NCBI GenBank assembly: GCA_018385415.1 | Contig: JAHAZA010000097.1 | Location: 1 to 64,000, forward strand | Length of the DNA stretch: 64,000 nucleotides | Reading direction: 5' to 3' | Source of the DNA: Treponema sp. | GTDB lineage: Bacteria > Spirochaetota > Spirochaetia > Treponematales > Treponemataceae | Shown here: in pieces, positions 27,678-35,973 of the stretch | Layout of the letters: the number at the start of each line of letters is the position of its first letter | How positions within the stretch are numbered: the stretch's first letter is position 1 | Program-made: the position numbers and the translations under genes | The notes under the pieces: model-generated | The model's input: the letters and a program-made list of their open reading frames with translations, nothing else | Told to the model about the DNA's origin: nothing | Databases searched by the model: none

Positions 27678-28819
27678 TCCTCTTCTTCAGATTCATTATT
27701 ATCAGCTGATGCACTGTTATCTGACAGTGGAATTTGCGAATTATCATCTTTTGTATTTAAAAGCATGTTAAGAACAGTAAAGAAGAGAATTACTGTCAAC
27801 GGTCCAAGAATCAAACCATTCATTCCAAAAACTTTTAAACCACCAAGAATAGCAAAGAATATAATCAATGGATGAACATTGATTCTGTCTTTTAACAGAA
27901 ATGGTCTTAAAAAATTATCAAGGAGACTTACACAGAAGCCACAGATAACGATAAATAGAATTCCTTTAAGTGGCGTTGTTGTAAAACACAATGAGATTCC
28001 AATTGGAAGCCAAACAATAGATGCCCCAACGATTGGAATGAATGAACAGAACATCAATAAAACAGAAAAGAGAAGAGAACCTTTAACACCAAAAATTAAC
28101 ATTATGATAAAGGAAACAACACCCTGGTAGAGTGCAACAAGAATGTAACCAGAGAAAAGGTTTTTAGTAATTGTTGTAAATTTTTCTGTAAGCACTTTCA
28201 TGTAGGAAGGTTTTACAGGAAGAGCCTGCTTTACCACACTTCCAAGATATTGTCCGTCAAGAAAGCAGAAGTACAGGGCAAATACTACGAACAAAAGAGA
28301 GATAACAAAGTTTCCTGTTTTGCTTACAATTGAAGTTCCGATTGAAAGAACTTTTGAACTGTATGCCTGAAGCAGCTGCATCAGATATGAGTGAATGTCG
28401 GGAATTTCAAGATTCGGAATATTAAGTCCTATTTTGTCAATAAAAAGATAGAAGGATGACAGAGGACCATCTGCAGTAAACAGATTAGGATTGTCTTTTA
28501 AAAACTGTAAAGCCTGCTGAGTAAAGCTGATGAATTCCTGAACCAGAAGAAATCCTATAAATATTACAGGGGTGATAATGAGAATGAGAATACCGATTGA
28601 AAAAACACCTGCCAGTAAATTTTTTTTGAACTTGTACATCCGTTTTTCTGGATTCAATCTTTTTACACATAGCTCATGAACCGGACGGAAAATAATGTAA
28701 AGGAAAATAGTCCAAAGAAGAATAGTAAAGAATGGATGAACCATTGCAATACAGGCTACAAGAAAGAGAATGAGTAAAGCAAAAATAAAAATATTTTGAA
28801 CAGTTTTTTTAATATTCAT
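27674..28819 (-). CDS. AI-2E/PerM family membrane transporter
   Basis: 381 residues with about 8 membrane helices: two near the N-terminus (IFIFALLILFLVACIAMVH and an adjacent helix), further pairs around 60-90, 165-190 and 210-270, and a conserved C-terminal half with VGASIVWLPIGI and a DNFLRPFLLKDR-type motif, typical of the family. The C-terminal tail is acidic. Members have been linked to AI-2 export, Na+/H+ antiport or other roles; the substrate cannot be assigned. A TAAATT hexamer 6 nt before the ATG with TAGACA 18 nt upstream suggests another very short leader. Confidence 0.87.
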   Translation of the reverse strand: MNIKKTVQNIFIFALLILFLVACIAMVHPFFTILLWTIFLYIIFRPVHELCVKRLNPEKRMYKFKKNLLAGVFSIGILILIITPVIFIGFLLVQEFISFTQQALQFLKDNPNLFTADGPLSSFYLFIDKIGLNIPNLEIPDIHSYLMQLLQAYSSKVLSIGTSIVSKTGNFVISLLFVVFALYFCFLDGQYLGSVVKQALPVKPSYMKVLTEKFTTITKNLFSGYILVALYQGVVSFIIMLIFGVKGSLLFSVLLMFCSFIPIVGASIVWLPIGISLCFTTTPLKGILFIVICGFCVSLLDNFLRPFLLKDRINVHPLIIFFAILGGLKVFGMNGLILGPLTVILFFTVLNMLLNTKDDNSQIPLSDNSASADNNESEEED

Positions 28820-28876
28820 TAGGAAAATTTAATCATAAACATTATTTTTTGTCTATGCTCAAATTACTTATTAATA

Positions 28877-28888
28877 TATAATTTATAT
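28877..28888 (+). promoter_or_regulatory. Promoter -10 for lptCA, leaderless
   Basis: TATAAT (28877-28882) ends 6 nt before the ATG at 28889, and no Shine-Dalgarno sequence is present. The -35 region is weak. A start site 7 nt downstream of the -10 would fall on the ATG. Confidence 0.45.
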
Positions 28889-30019
28889 ATGCGTTTTGAA
28901 AATAGAAAGCTTTGTTTCATGCTTTATTTTTTATTCATATTCTCGTTATCAGCTTGTTCCTTGAAATACCAGAGGGAAACAGTATCTGAAGAAACTGTTC
29001 CTCAAATCAGCTTTGAAGAACTTGTTCTGACACAGTATTCTGACGATAAAAAAACTCTTCGTCTCGAAGGTACAGTTTATGAGCAGTATAAAAAATCGGG
29101 CCTTATTTACGCTAAAGATGCAAGCTTTGTTATTTTTGATTCAGATCAGAAGGAAACAGCTTCTGCAACTGCTAAATATATCAGTGCCGATACAAGAAAT
29201 AAAATCTATGAGTTCTTTGATGGAATAACATTTCTTGATAACAATCAGGGAACACAGATTGCCGGTAATACGCTTAAGTGGAACACTTCCACAGAGCAGC
29301 TGGTCAGTGCAAAAAATCAGGAGCTTACAATCAAGAAAGATAACCTTGAAATTACCGGAAAAGATTTCAGTGCTTCTGCCATAAGTAATACCTTTTTATT
29401 TTCAGGACCAGTTCATGGTCAGCAGATTTTGACAGGTGCAAATGCCGGGGATAAGATTTTATTTTCAGGGGATTCAATGCAGGGAAGTATGGCTTCCTCT
29501 AAAAATTCCAGTAAAAAGAATTACACAATTCTCAGCGGAAATGCCACAGTAAAAACATCTACAATGGAAATACAGGCAGATACGATTGAACTTTCTGGCG
29601 AAGATTTTAATCACATCAAAGCAACTGGCAATATTAAAGGTACTAACACTGAATCAGAGCTTTCATTTACAGCTCAGGAAATGGAGTATAATCAGGATAC
29701 TAAAATTGTTATTCTGACAGGTGATGTTGAATTGAAGGATGAAAAAAATAATGTAACTGCAAAAGCTCAATCAATTGAATATGATCAGAATACAGATGTA
29801 GCAGTTATGCAGATTGATGTTGAATTAACTCAGAAACAAAATGTTTGTAAGGCTGCTTACTCAATATATCGCAAAAAAGAGCAGACTCTTGAACTGTCAG
29901 GAAATGCAATAGTAAGACAGAAAGATGATATGTTCCGGGCTCAGTCAATAACGTTTAATATGGAAACTGAAGAAATCCAGATGGACGGAAATATCCGCGG
30001 AACTGTTACATCAAATTAG
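28889..30019 (+). CDS. LptC-LptA-like fused lipoprotein
   Basis: 376 residues. The N-terminus is a lipoprotein signal (LFIFSLSACS, Cys near 23). Residues of about 40-175 look like an LptC periplasmic domain (LRLEGTVYEQYKKSGLIYAKDA, GNTLKWN). Residues of about 190-370 are OstA/LptA repeats (GNATVKTSTMEIQADTIEL, LTGDVELKDEKNNVTAKAQS), where short strands stack into a jelly-roll bridge. In Gram-negatives LptC and LptA are separate and hand LPS from LptBFG to LptD. Here they are one polypeptide directly followed by lptB. Since treponemes lack canonical LPS, the cargo is unknown; a glycolipid is one possibility. Confidence 0.75.
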   Translation: MRFENRKLCFMLYFLFIFSLSACSLKYQRETVSEETVPQISFEELVLTQYSDDKKTLRLEGTVYEQYKKSGLIYAKDASFVIFDSDQKETASATAKYISADTRNKIYEFFDGITFLDNNQGTQIAGNTLKWNTSTEQLVSAKNQELTIKKDNLEITGKDFSASAISNTFLFSGPVHGQQILTGANAGDKILFSGDSMQGSMASSKNSSKKNYTILSGNATVKTSTMEIQADTIELSGEDFNHIKATGNIKGTNTESELSFTAQEMEYNQDTKIVILTGDVELKDEKNNVTAKAQSIEYDQNTDVAVMQIDVELTQKQNVCKAAYSIYRKKEQTLELSGNAIVRQKDDMFRAQSITFNMETEEIQMDGNIRGTVTSN

Positions 30020-30027
30020 GTAATATT

Positions 30028-30855
30028 ATGAGTGACGAAAACCAGCATATTGAACAGAATTTAGAATCGCAGAATCCCCAGCAGCTTTTGACATCTAAAA
30101 TGACTGAAGGACCTGAAGTAAATAATGTTATTCATACATTAAGAGCTTCAAGCCTTTACAAGAATTTTGGTAAAAAAAAGGTTGTTCAGGGGATTGATTT
30201 TTCAATAAAAACCGGAGAAGTTCTTGGACTTCTAGGCCCAAATGGCTCTGGTAAAACAACGACTTTTTACATGATTGTTGGCTTTCATAAGCCATCTCAG
30301 GGGGAAGTGTTTCTGGACGGGGATTGTGTAACAAAGCTTCCTATGTATAAAAGAGCACAGCGTGGAATTTCCTATCTTCCCCAGGAGCCTTCAGTATTCA
30401 AGAAGCTTTCTGTAGAAGAAAATATATGGTCGATTCTGGAGTCCCGTCATGATTTGACTCATGCCCAGAAAAAAGAAACCTTAGAGCAGCTTATAGATGA
30501 ATTTTCCATTGCAAGAATTCGTCGTCAGAAAGCCTACACTTTATCTGGTGGAGAGCGACGCCGAACAGAAATTGCAAGATCCCTTGCCATTCAACCAAAA
30601 TTCCTCTTATTGGATGAGCCATTTGCAGGAATTGACCCTATTGCTGTAGCTGATATTAAAAAACTTATTAAATTACTGGCTAAAAGGGGCATTGGAATCC
30701 TTATTACCGACCACAATGTTCGTGATACCCTGGAAATTACTGACAGGTCCATAATAATCAATAATGGCCAGATCATAACACAGGGAACAAAAGACGAAAT
30801 TTTACAGTCAGAACAAGCCAGAACCATTTATCTCGGCGCTGATTTTGAAATGTAG
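30028..30855 (+). CDS. lptB: LptB ATPase of the Lpt transporter
   Basis: 275 residues with a 35-residue N-terminal extension. ABC ATPase motifs: Walker A LLGPNGSGKTTTF, Q loop LPQEPSVFKKLSVEENI, signature LSGGERRRTEIARSLA, Walker B FLLLDEPFAGIDPIAVADI, and switch His ITDHNVRDTLEITDR. These are characteristic of LptB rather than a generic ABC ATPase. It powers extraction of a lipid from the inner membrane with LptFG, which are not in this window. It starts 8 bp after the fused lptC/A gene and is clearly in its operon. Confidence 0.93.
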   Translation: MSDENQHIEQNLESQNPQQLLTSKMTEGPEVNNVIHTLRASSLYKNFGKKKVVQGIDFSIKTGEVLGLLGPNGSGKTTTFYMIVGFHKPSQGEVFLDGDCVTKLPMYKRAQRGISYLPQEPSVFKKLSVEENIWSILESRHDLTHAQKKETLEQLIDEFSIARIRRQKAYTLSGGERRRTEIARSLAIQPKFLLLDEPFAGIDPIAVADIKKLIKLLAKRGIGILITDHNVRDTLEITDRSIIINNGQIITQGTKDEILQSEQARTIYLGADFEM

Positions 30856-30920
30856 AACCAGTTTTTGGGCTGTATTTTTAGAATTTCCTCAAATACAAAC
30901 TTTTTTTACCATAAAAATGT

Positions 30921-30988
30921 TTGACATCTGACTTTAATTAATGTACTATATATATGAACATTTCTATATAATTTGCAAGGAGTTTAAA
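30921..30988 (+). promoter_or_regulatory. rny promoter and ribosome-binding site
   Basis: Consensus TTGACA (30921-30926), 17-nt spacer, TACTAT (30944-30949). AAGGAG precedes the rny ATG at 30989, giving a leader of about 33 nt. An in-frame ATG at 30941 lies inside this promoter and is not the start. Confidence 0.8.
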
Positions 30989-32521
30989 ATGCCAGAGTTT
31001 ATTTGGTTTATTATTCTCCCGGTTGCAGGAATTGTTCTTGGATGGACTATTCGCTGGCTGTATGCCAGATTTCAACTATCTGCGTCAGAACAAAAAGCTG
31101 AACGTGTAAAACAGGATGCAATAAGAGAAGCTGAAGCTCAGAAAAAAGAAATTTTGCTTAACGCAAAAGATGAACTCATTCGTGAACGAAACCAGCAGGA
31201 ACGGGAAAACCGTGACCGCCGTGCCGAAGTACAGAGATACGAAGCTCGCGTAAATCACAAAGAAGAATTGCTCGATCAGAGAGCACAGGCTTTTGACAAG
31301 CAGGAAAAGGATTTAGCTGAAAGAACAACTGTTCTTGAAAAAAGAGAGGCTAATGTTGCGATTCAGGAAGAAGAGTACCGTAAGGAACTTGAAAGAATCT
31401 CAGGCCTTTCTGCACAGGAAGCTAAAGATCTTATTATCAAGAATCTTGAAAACGATGCCCGTCATGATGCACAGGCATTATTGAACAAAATTGAACAGGA
31501 AGCACAGCTTACTTCAGAAAAGAAAGCCCGTGACATTCTTGTTACTGCAATTCAGCGCATTGCTACAGAAACTACAAGTGACATGACAGTTGCTACAGTT
31601 TCTCTTCCAAGTGATGAAATGAAGGGTAGAATCATCGGTCGTGAAGGCCGTAACATTCGTACTCTTGAAACACTTACTGGCGTTGATATCATCATCGATG
31701 ATACACCAGAAGCAGTTGTAATTTCCTGCTTCGATCCAGTTAGAAAGGAAATTGCAAAAGAATCTTTGGAACGCCTTATTTCAGATGGACGCATTCATCC
31801 GGCTCGTATTGAAGAAGTTGTTCAGAAGGTTACTCGTGAAGTTCAGAACAAGATTTACGAAGAAGGTGAAAAAGCTCTCTTCGATCTTGGAATTCATAAT
31901 ATGCCCACTGACGGTGTTCGTGCTCTTGGTCGTCTTTACTTCAGAACAAGTTATGGCCAGAACGTTCTTGTTCACTCAAAAGAAGTTGGCTTGCTTGCAG
32001 GAATGCTTGCAGCTGAACTTGGTGCTGACCGCGAACTTGCAAAGCGTGCCGCTATTCTTCATGATATTGGTAAAGGTGCTGAAAACGATTCAGACCAGAA
32101 CCACGCAGAAGTAGGTGCAGAAATGGCACGCAAGATGGGCGAAGATGCTCGCGTTATTAACGCAATTGCTGCTCACCATAACGACATTGAACCTACAAGC
32201 ATTGAAGCTGTTATCGTACAGATTGCCGATGCAATTTCAGCAGCTCGTCCAGGTGCCCGTCGTGAAACTGTAGACAACTATGTTAAGCGTCTTGAAAATC
32301 TGGAAGGCATTGCAGAAAGCTTTAACGGTGTTGAAAAAGCTTATGCTATTCAGGCTGGACGTGAACTTCGCATTCTTGTTAACAACGAAAAGATTCCTGA
32401 TCTTGAAGTAAAAGAACTTGCGAGAAAAATTGCAAAACAGATTGAAACTGACCTTCGTTATCCAGGTCGTATAAAGCTTACAATGATTCGTGAAACTAGA
32501 ATCGTGGAATATGCTAGATAA
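30989..32521 (+). CDS. rny: Ribonuclease Y
   Basis: 510 residues. An N-terminal membrane helix (FIWFIILPVAGIVLGWTI) is followed by a long charged coiled coil (about 30-190), a KH domain (MKGRIIGREGRNIRTLE, about 210-225) and an HD hydrolase domain with the metal-binding HDIGKG. RNase Y is the membrane-bound endonuclease that initiates mRNA decay in bacteria lacking RNase E, consistent with a spirochaete. The start at 30989 follows AAGGAG; longer frames begin within the promoter. It is followed by a strong terminator and GC-rich repeats. Confidence 0.95.
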   Translation: MPEFIWFIILPVAGIVLGWTIRWLYARFQLSASEQKAERVKQDAIREAEAQKKEILLNAKDELIRERNQQERENRDRRAEVQRYEARVNHKEELLDQRAQAFDKQEKDLAERTTVLEKREANVAIQEEEYRKELERISGLSAQEAKDLIIKNLENDARHDAQALLNKIEQEAQLTSEKKARDILVTAIQRIATETTSDMTVATVSLPSDEMKGRIIGREGRNIRTLETLTGVDIIIDDTPEAVVISCFDPVRKEIAKESLERLISDGRIHPARIEEVVQKVTREVQNKIYEEGEKALFDLGIHNMPTDGVRALGRLYFRTSYGQNVLVHSKEVGLLAGMLAAELGADRELAKRAAILHDIGKGAENDSDQNHAEVGAEMARKMGEDARVINAIAAHHNDIEPTSIEAVIVQIADAISAARPGARRETVDNYVKRLENLEGIAESFNGVEKAYAIQAGRELRILVNNEKIPDLEVKELARKIAKQIETDLRYPGRIKLTMIRETRIVEYAR

Positions 32522-32553
32522 TTTTTAAGGGAGGGTTCCCTTAGACCCTCGCC

Positions 32554-32605
32554 TTAGGGGGGAGAGAAACCGCTACTTTCGAAGCGTGGTTTCTGTCCCT
32601 CCTAA
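32554..32605. repeat. Long imperfect palindrome
   Basis: 32554-32574 (TTAGGGGGGAGAGAAACCGCT-type arm) pairs with 32583-32605, with a few mismatches and a 2-nt bulge, around a short TTTCGA-containing loop. It is typical of a repetitive extragenic palindrome or miniature element. Confidence 0.6.
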
Positions 32606-32608
32606 AAC

Positions 32609-32676
32609 CTCCCTCTTTTCCTGCACGACCAGAGTTGCACTCTGGACTGGCGGCTGGGAAAGGGGGAGTTTTTTTT
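32609..32676 (+). terminator. rny terminator with nested hairpin
   Basis: The outer stem CTCCCTCTTTTCC (32609-32621) pairs with GGGAAAGGGGGAG (32656-32668), followed by T8. Inside is a perfect CCAGAGT/ACTCTGG hairpin (32629-32645) with a 3-nt loop. Confidence 0.75.
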
Positions 32677-32750
32677 GCTTTGTGGTATTTGATTGTGTGT
32701 GGGATGCGGTTTTGGGTATTGTGACGTGTTGCTGGTTGTTGGTATTGTAG

Positions 32751-32870
32751 CGCGTTGCTGGTAGAAGTAAACGGTGCGGGTGTTCTGATGCCTGCGCTGG
32801 CGCGTTGCTGGTAGAAGTAAACGGTGCAGGTGTTCTGACGCCTGCGCTGGCGCGTAGCTGATAGAAGTAA
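32751..32870. repeat. 50-bp tandem repeat, about 2.4 copies
   Basis: Two full units (32751-32800 and 32801-32850) differ at only 2-3 positions, and a third is partial (32851-32870). Each begins CGCGTTGCTGGTAGAAGTAA. A degenerate copy of the first bases (GTGTTGCTGG) lies near 32725. Confidence 0.85.
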
Positions 32871-32990
32871 TGATTCAAAAGTTTTCTTTATGCATAACGA
32901 GCTTTTGACTTACGCAAATACAGCTGTTTTTAAGCTTCTGGAATTGAATTGATTTTAAGAAATTAAAAAAGGTTGAGGGAAAATACTTGA

Positions 32991-33050
32991 AAAAAAATCC
33001 ACAAGCGAAGTGTCCAAAAATCGAGGGGCACTTCATTCTGTGGATTTTTT
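32991..33050 (-). terminator. lysS terminator containing an IS-end-like hairpin
   Basis: The outer stem AATCCACA / TGTGGATT is flanked by A and T runs. The inner stem GAAGTG (33007-33012) pairs with CACTTC (33029-33034). The 28-nt core closely matches the left end of the IS remnant at 60.86 kb. Confidence 0.75.
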
Positions 33051-33059
33051 ATAAATCAA

Positions 33060-34679
33060 TTAGTAATCTTTCAAAATCTTTTCAAGTCTTTCTTTACCGA
33101 TGATTCTGAAGAATCCGCCAAGACGAGGTCCCTGGTCTTTTGCAACTACAGCCTGGTACAATGCAGTAAAGAGCTGCTTTGCATCGATTCCCATGTCAGT
33201 TGCAATGTCGTACATTGCCTGCTGACATTCTTTGTCCTGTGTGAATGTATCAAGCTTTGGAACAACTTCATCACGAACCCTTGCAACTGCTTTTGACATT
33301 GTTTCATCAAGATCAGCTTTGCTTCCGTCGTTACGGATTGTAAAGATAAAGTCTTCAGCACAGCTTGGAGCACTGTTCTGAATCCAGAACCATGCACATG
33401 CCATTCTGCGGCGAAGTCTTTCTTCCTGTTCAGGTTTAACATCTTTGAGAGATTTGATTACAGCATCCATGTCGCCAGAGTATGTCTGAAGCAATGTTGT
33501 AAGCATACGGAATGTAATCTGGTATGGCATTGTTTCTGGAATCTTTCCGTCAATCTGAGAAAGCATGTAGATTCTCTTTTCCTTATTGAATTGATCCTCA
33601 TTCTTTGCTTTATCAACGCCGTAAACGATTCGTTCTGTTTTATCGTAATCTTCGTAAACTTTAAGAACGTCCATATCGAAAGAAATTGCAAACTCTGTAT
33701 TTGGACGAGTTCCTGCAAAAAGATAACGTAGAACTTCTGCCTGGTAAACATCAAGAGCATCAGGAAGAGCGATTACTTTTCCTTTTGATGAAGACATTTT
33801 TCCTGGAACACCTTTAAGGTTTACAAAGTCATAACGCATTGTTACTGGTGCGTCCCATCCGTAAATCTTTTTAGAAATAAGTTTAGCTGTATCGTATGAT
33901 CCACCTGGTGAAATGTGATCTTTTCCACCTGGTTCAAATACTACTTTTTCTTCGTTCCATCTCATTGGCCAGTCAACACGCCATCCAAGTTTTGCACCTT
34001 TGAATGTTCTGATGTCTGCAGTTTCTTCGTGACCGCATTCACATTTGTATGAGATTCCGTATTCGCCGTCGTAACCTGTGATGTTAGTTGTATCTTTTGA
34101 ACATTTGCCACAGAAAATTGCAACTGGCCAATATACGTCTTCTGGTTTCATTTTGTGTGCATCATCGCGATATTCGTTGAGACATTCCTTGATTGTTTCG
34201 CGCATCTGCATTGCTTTTTTCATTCCTTCAGCATAACGGTTTGCACGGTAACGGCTTGCCTGATAAAGGAATTCTGGAGCGATACCAACACGTGGAAGTT
34301 GCTGTTCGATATCTACTTCGTGGTGTCGTGCATAGTTTTCGTTTCTGTTTGTTGTGTCAGGAACTTCTGTAATAGGGAAGCGGAGATATTTTTCAAGAAT
34401 TTCTGGGTCCGGCATGTTTGCGGGAACTTTACGGAATACATCGTAATCATCCCAAGAATAGATAAAGCGGACATTTTTTCCACGTGAACGCAAAGCGCGT
34501 ACTACAAGGTCAACTGTAATAATTTCGCGGAAGTTTCCAAGGTGAACTGTGCCTGATGGTGTAATACCTGAAGCACATGTGTAAGAATCTAAATCACCTT
34601 TCTCACGGATAATAGTATCAGCCATCTGGTCTGCCCAGTGGCAAAGTAATGGATCTCTTTTGTTTTCGTTGTTACTCAT
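33060..34679 (-). CDS. lysS: Lysyl-tRNA synthetase, class I
   Basis: 539 residues. Class I signatures are ITPSGTVHLGN (HIGH variant) near residue 45 and KMSSSKG (KMSKS) near residue 292. A Zn-type CGKC...CECGH cysteine set lies at about 193-218. This is the archaeal-type class I LysRS used by spirochaetes instead of the class II enzyme. It attaches lysine to tRNALys via lysyl-AMP in the cytoplasm. A -35-like TCGACT (34717-34712), 17-nt spacer and TATAAT (34694-34689) end 9 nt before the ATG, so the predicted leader is about 2 nt and no Shine-Dalgarno sequence is seen. Confidence 0.95.
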   Translation of the reverse strand: MSNNENKRDPLLCHWADQMADTIIREKGDLDSYTCASGITPSGTVHLGNFREIITVDLVVRALRSRGKNVRFIYSWDDYDVFRKVPANMPDPEILEKYLRFPITEVPDTTNRNENYARHHEVDIEQQLPRVGIAPEFLYQASRYRANRYAEGMKKAMQMRETIKECLNEYRDDAHKMKPEDVYWPVAIFCGKCSKDTTNITGYDGEYGISYKCECGHEETADIRTFKGAKLGWRVDWPMRWNEEKVVFEPGGKDHISPGGSYDTAKLISKKIYGWDAPVTMRYDFVNLKGVPGKMSSSKGKVIALPDALDVYQAEVLRYLFAGTRPNTEFAISFDMDVLKVYEDYDKTERIVYGVDKAKNEDQFNKEKRIYMLSQIDGKIPETMPYQITFRMLTTLLQTYSGDMDAVIKSLKDVKPEQEERLRRRMACAWFWIQNSAPSCAEDFIFTIRNDGSKADLDETMSKAVARVRDEVVPKLDTFTQDKECQQAMYDIATDMGIDAKQLFTALYQAVVAKDQGPRLGGFFRIIGKERLEKILKDY

Positions 34680-34717
34680 AATTTAACTATTATATAGATA
34701 AATTAAGGGTTAGTCGA
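34680..34717 (-). promoter_or_regulatory. lysS promoter with near-zero leader
   Basis: TCGACT, 17 nt, TATAAT, then 9 nt to the lysS ATG, all on the - strand. Confidence 0.55.
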
Positions 34718-34836
34718 TATGAAACGGGAAATTACTTCTTTGTGTAATCTGATTATCATGGTAAGGCACCGGCATGCTGTACCACAATGTATTCATAAAT
34801 CATATTATGGCTCATTCTTCTGAAAAAACAAATGTA

Positions 34837-35307
34837 TTATGCTTCAACAGCTACAAGCTTTCCTACTGTTTCTTTTTTTGCATAAACACTGCGGTTATTC
34901 TTGTAAGGATTTTTAAGTGAAGCAATCTGTGTTCTGATTTGAACGATGTGCTTTTTAAGAAGTTCACGATTTCTTGCGTTCTGAACGAGAACCTGCTTCT
35001 GAAGATTATCAAGTTCCTTCTGGATTGAAGTGACAGATTCTTCTTCAAGATGTGCACCTCTCTCTTTATAGAGTTCGCTCATTGGAACGATAACCTTCTG
35101 AAGATTCATGATGTTAGCAACAATCTGCTGTTCAAGTTCTGTATGTGCAAGAAGGTTTTCAGAATTTTCTGTTTCAATAGAATTTTCCTGCTTTTCAAGA
35201 ACTGTTAGATATTCCTGAAATTTTGCTCTCTGCTGAATAAGAAGTGATCTGAATTTTTTTAGTAATGCAACTCTTTCGTTAAGTTCTTCCTGTGAAATTT
35301 CTGACAT
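34837..35307 (-). CDS. FlgN-like flagellar export chaperone
   Basis: 156 residues, almost wholly helical with coiled-coil character (ELNERVALLKKFRSLLIQQ, NLQKVIVPMSELYKERG), and a C-terminal PYKNNRSVYAKKE segment as in FlgN-like proteins. FlgN chaperones the hook-associated proteins FlgK and FlgL for type III export. It starts 3 bp after the fliS stop in the same operon, which supports the assignment; sequence similarity alone is weak, so the call leans on context. Confidence 0.72.
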   Translation of the reverse strand: MSEISQEELNERVALLKKFRSLLIQQRAKFQEYLTVLEKQENSIETENSENLLAHTELEQQIVANIMNLQKVIVPMSELYKERGAHLEEESVTSIQKELDNLQKQVLVQNARNRELLKKHIVQIRTQIASLKNPYKNNRSVYAKKETVGKLVAVEA

Positions 35308-35310
35308 AAA

Positions 35311-35751
35311 CTACCCCTGAATATTTAATGTCTGCTGAACCTGTGTTTGAGGCGCATTTGCACTGGATGCTGCTGCCTGTCTCCAGGATTCACAAAGATC
35401 TGAAATCATTTTCATAATAGGTTCAAGACGTTTCTGGTCTTTACTGATATTTGTTTCTGTTAGTTCTTTGTTAAAGAAAATGTAAAGTGACATGAGATTT
35501 TTCGCGATTTCTCCGCCTTTTTCCATATCAAGAGAAACCTGAAGTTCTGTGATAATTTCCTGTGCTTTAAGAATTGCTTTTCCAAATGCTTCGATGCTTC
35601 TTACAGGAAGTTTTCCGTTTTCATCAAACATTGAATTAGCAAGAGTAAGCTGTTTTACAGCACCTTCATAGAGTAATACGATTAAGCGGCCCTGACTGGC
35701 TGTTTTAACGTTTGTATCGCGATATGCGTTATATGCCTGGTTGTAACCCAT
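35311..35751 (-). CDS. fliS: Flagellar export chaperone FliS
   Basis: 146 residues, standard size. It begins YNQAYNAYRDTNVKTASQGRL with LIVLLYEGAVKQL, the conserved four-helix FliS fold that binds flagellin C-termini and prevents premature polymerisation. A GGGGG ribosome-binding site lies 4 nt before the ATG. It is followed by the FlgN-like gene; the two form a flagellar chaperone operon. Flagellins and FliD are not in this window. Confidence 0.93.
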   Translation of the reverse strand: MGYNQAYNAYRDTNVKTASQGRLIVLLYEGAVKQLTLANSMFDENGKLPVRSIEAFGKAILKAQEIITELQVSLDMEKGGEIAKNLMSLYIFFNKELTETNISKDQKRLEPIMKMISDLCESWRQAAASSANAPQTQVQQTLNIQG

Positions 35752-35973
35752 AATTCCCCCTTGTTTACCTTATGTGTTAATAATCCACCAGATAAATATG
35801 GATATTCCATTAGATTTTCGGAAAAAATCAGCCTTACTTAAGTAAAAGTTAAGAAAAAAACACAATTTTTTTAATGACTATTTAAAGGAATTTTCGTATA
35901 CTATGTATATATAAATAGTAACTTCTAGTACTTTCGGTTTTTGAAAGTTCTTACTATATAGATAGGAATTATA

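Larger units (their letters stand above)
32522..33059. other. 540-bp GC-rich repeat and palindrome region between rny and lysS
   Basis: No gene is supported here. It contains an imperfect long palindrome (32554-32605), the rny terminator, a 50-bp tandem repeat (32751-32870) and the lysS terminator. Base composition from about 32525 to 32870 is much more GC-rich than the flanking genes, suggesting inserted or repetitive material. Confidence 0.6.

Noticed and set aside
30941..30988. Upstream ATG start for rny
   Set aside because: It lies between the -35 and -10 region of a consensus promoter; the ATG at 30989 has AAGGAG.
32751..32870. 50-bp tandem repeat as a CRISPR array
   Set aside because: The whole 50-bp unit repeats, with no variable spacers, and no cas genes are nearby.
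32573..32878. A 101-codon open frame on the - strand
   Set aside because: It lies wholly in the GC-rich repeat/palindrome region, reads through tandem repeats and a terminator hairpin, lacks a ribosome-binding site, and its composition (Thr/Pro/Gln/His-rich) is unlike genes here.
34718..34836. Small gene or RNA between flgN and lysS
   Set aside because: Only a 5-bp TGGTA/TACCA repeat and short open frames are seen; nothing supports a gene.
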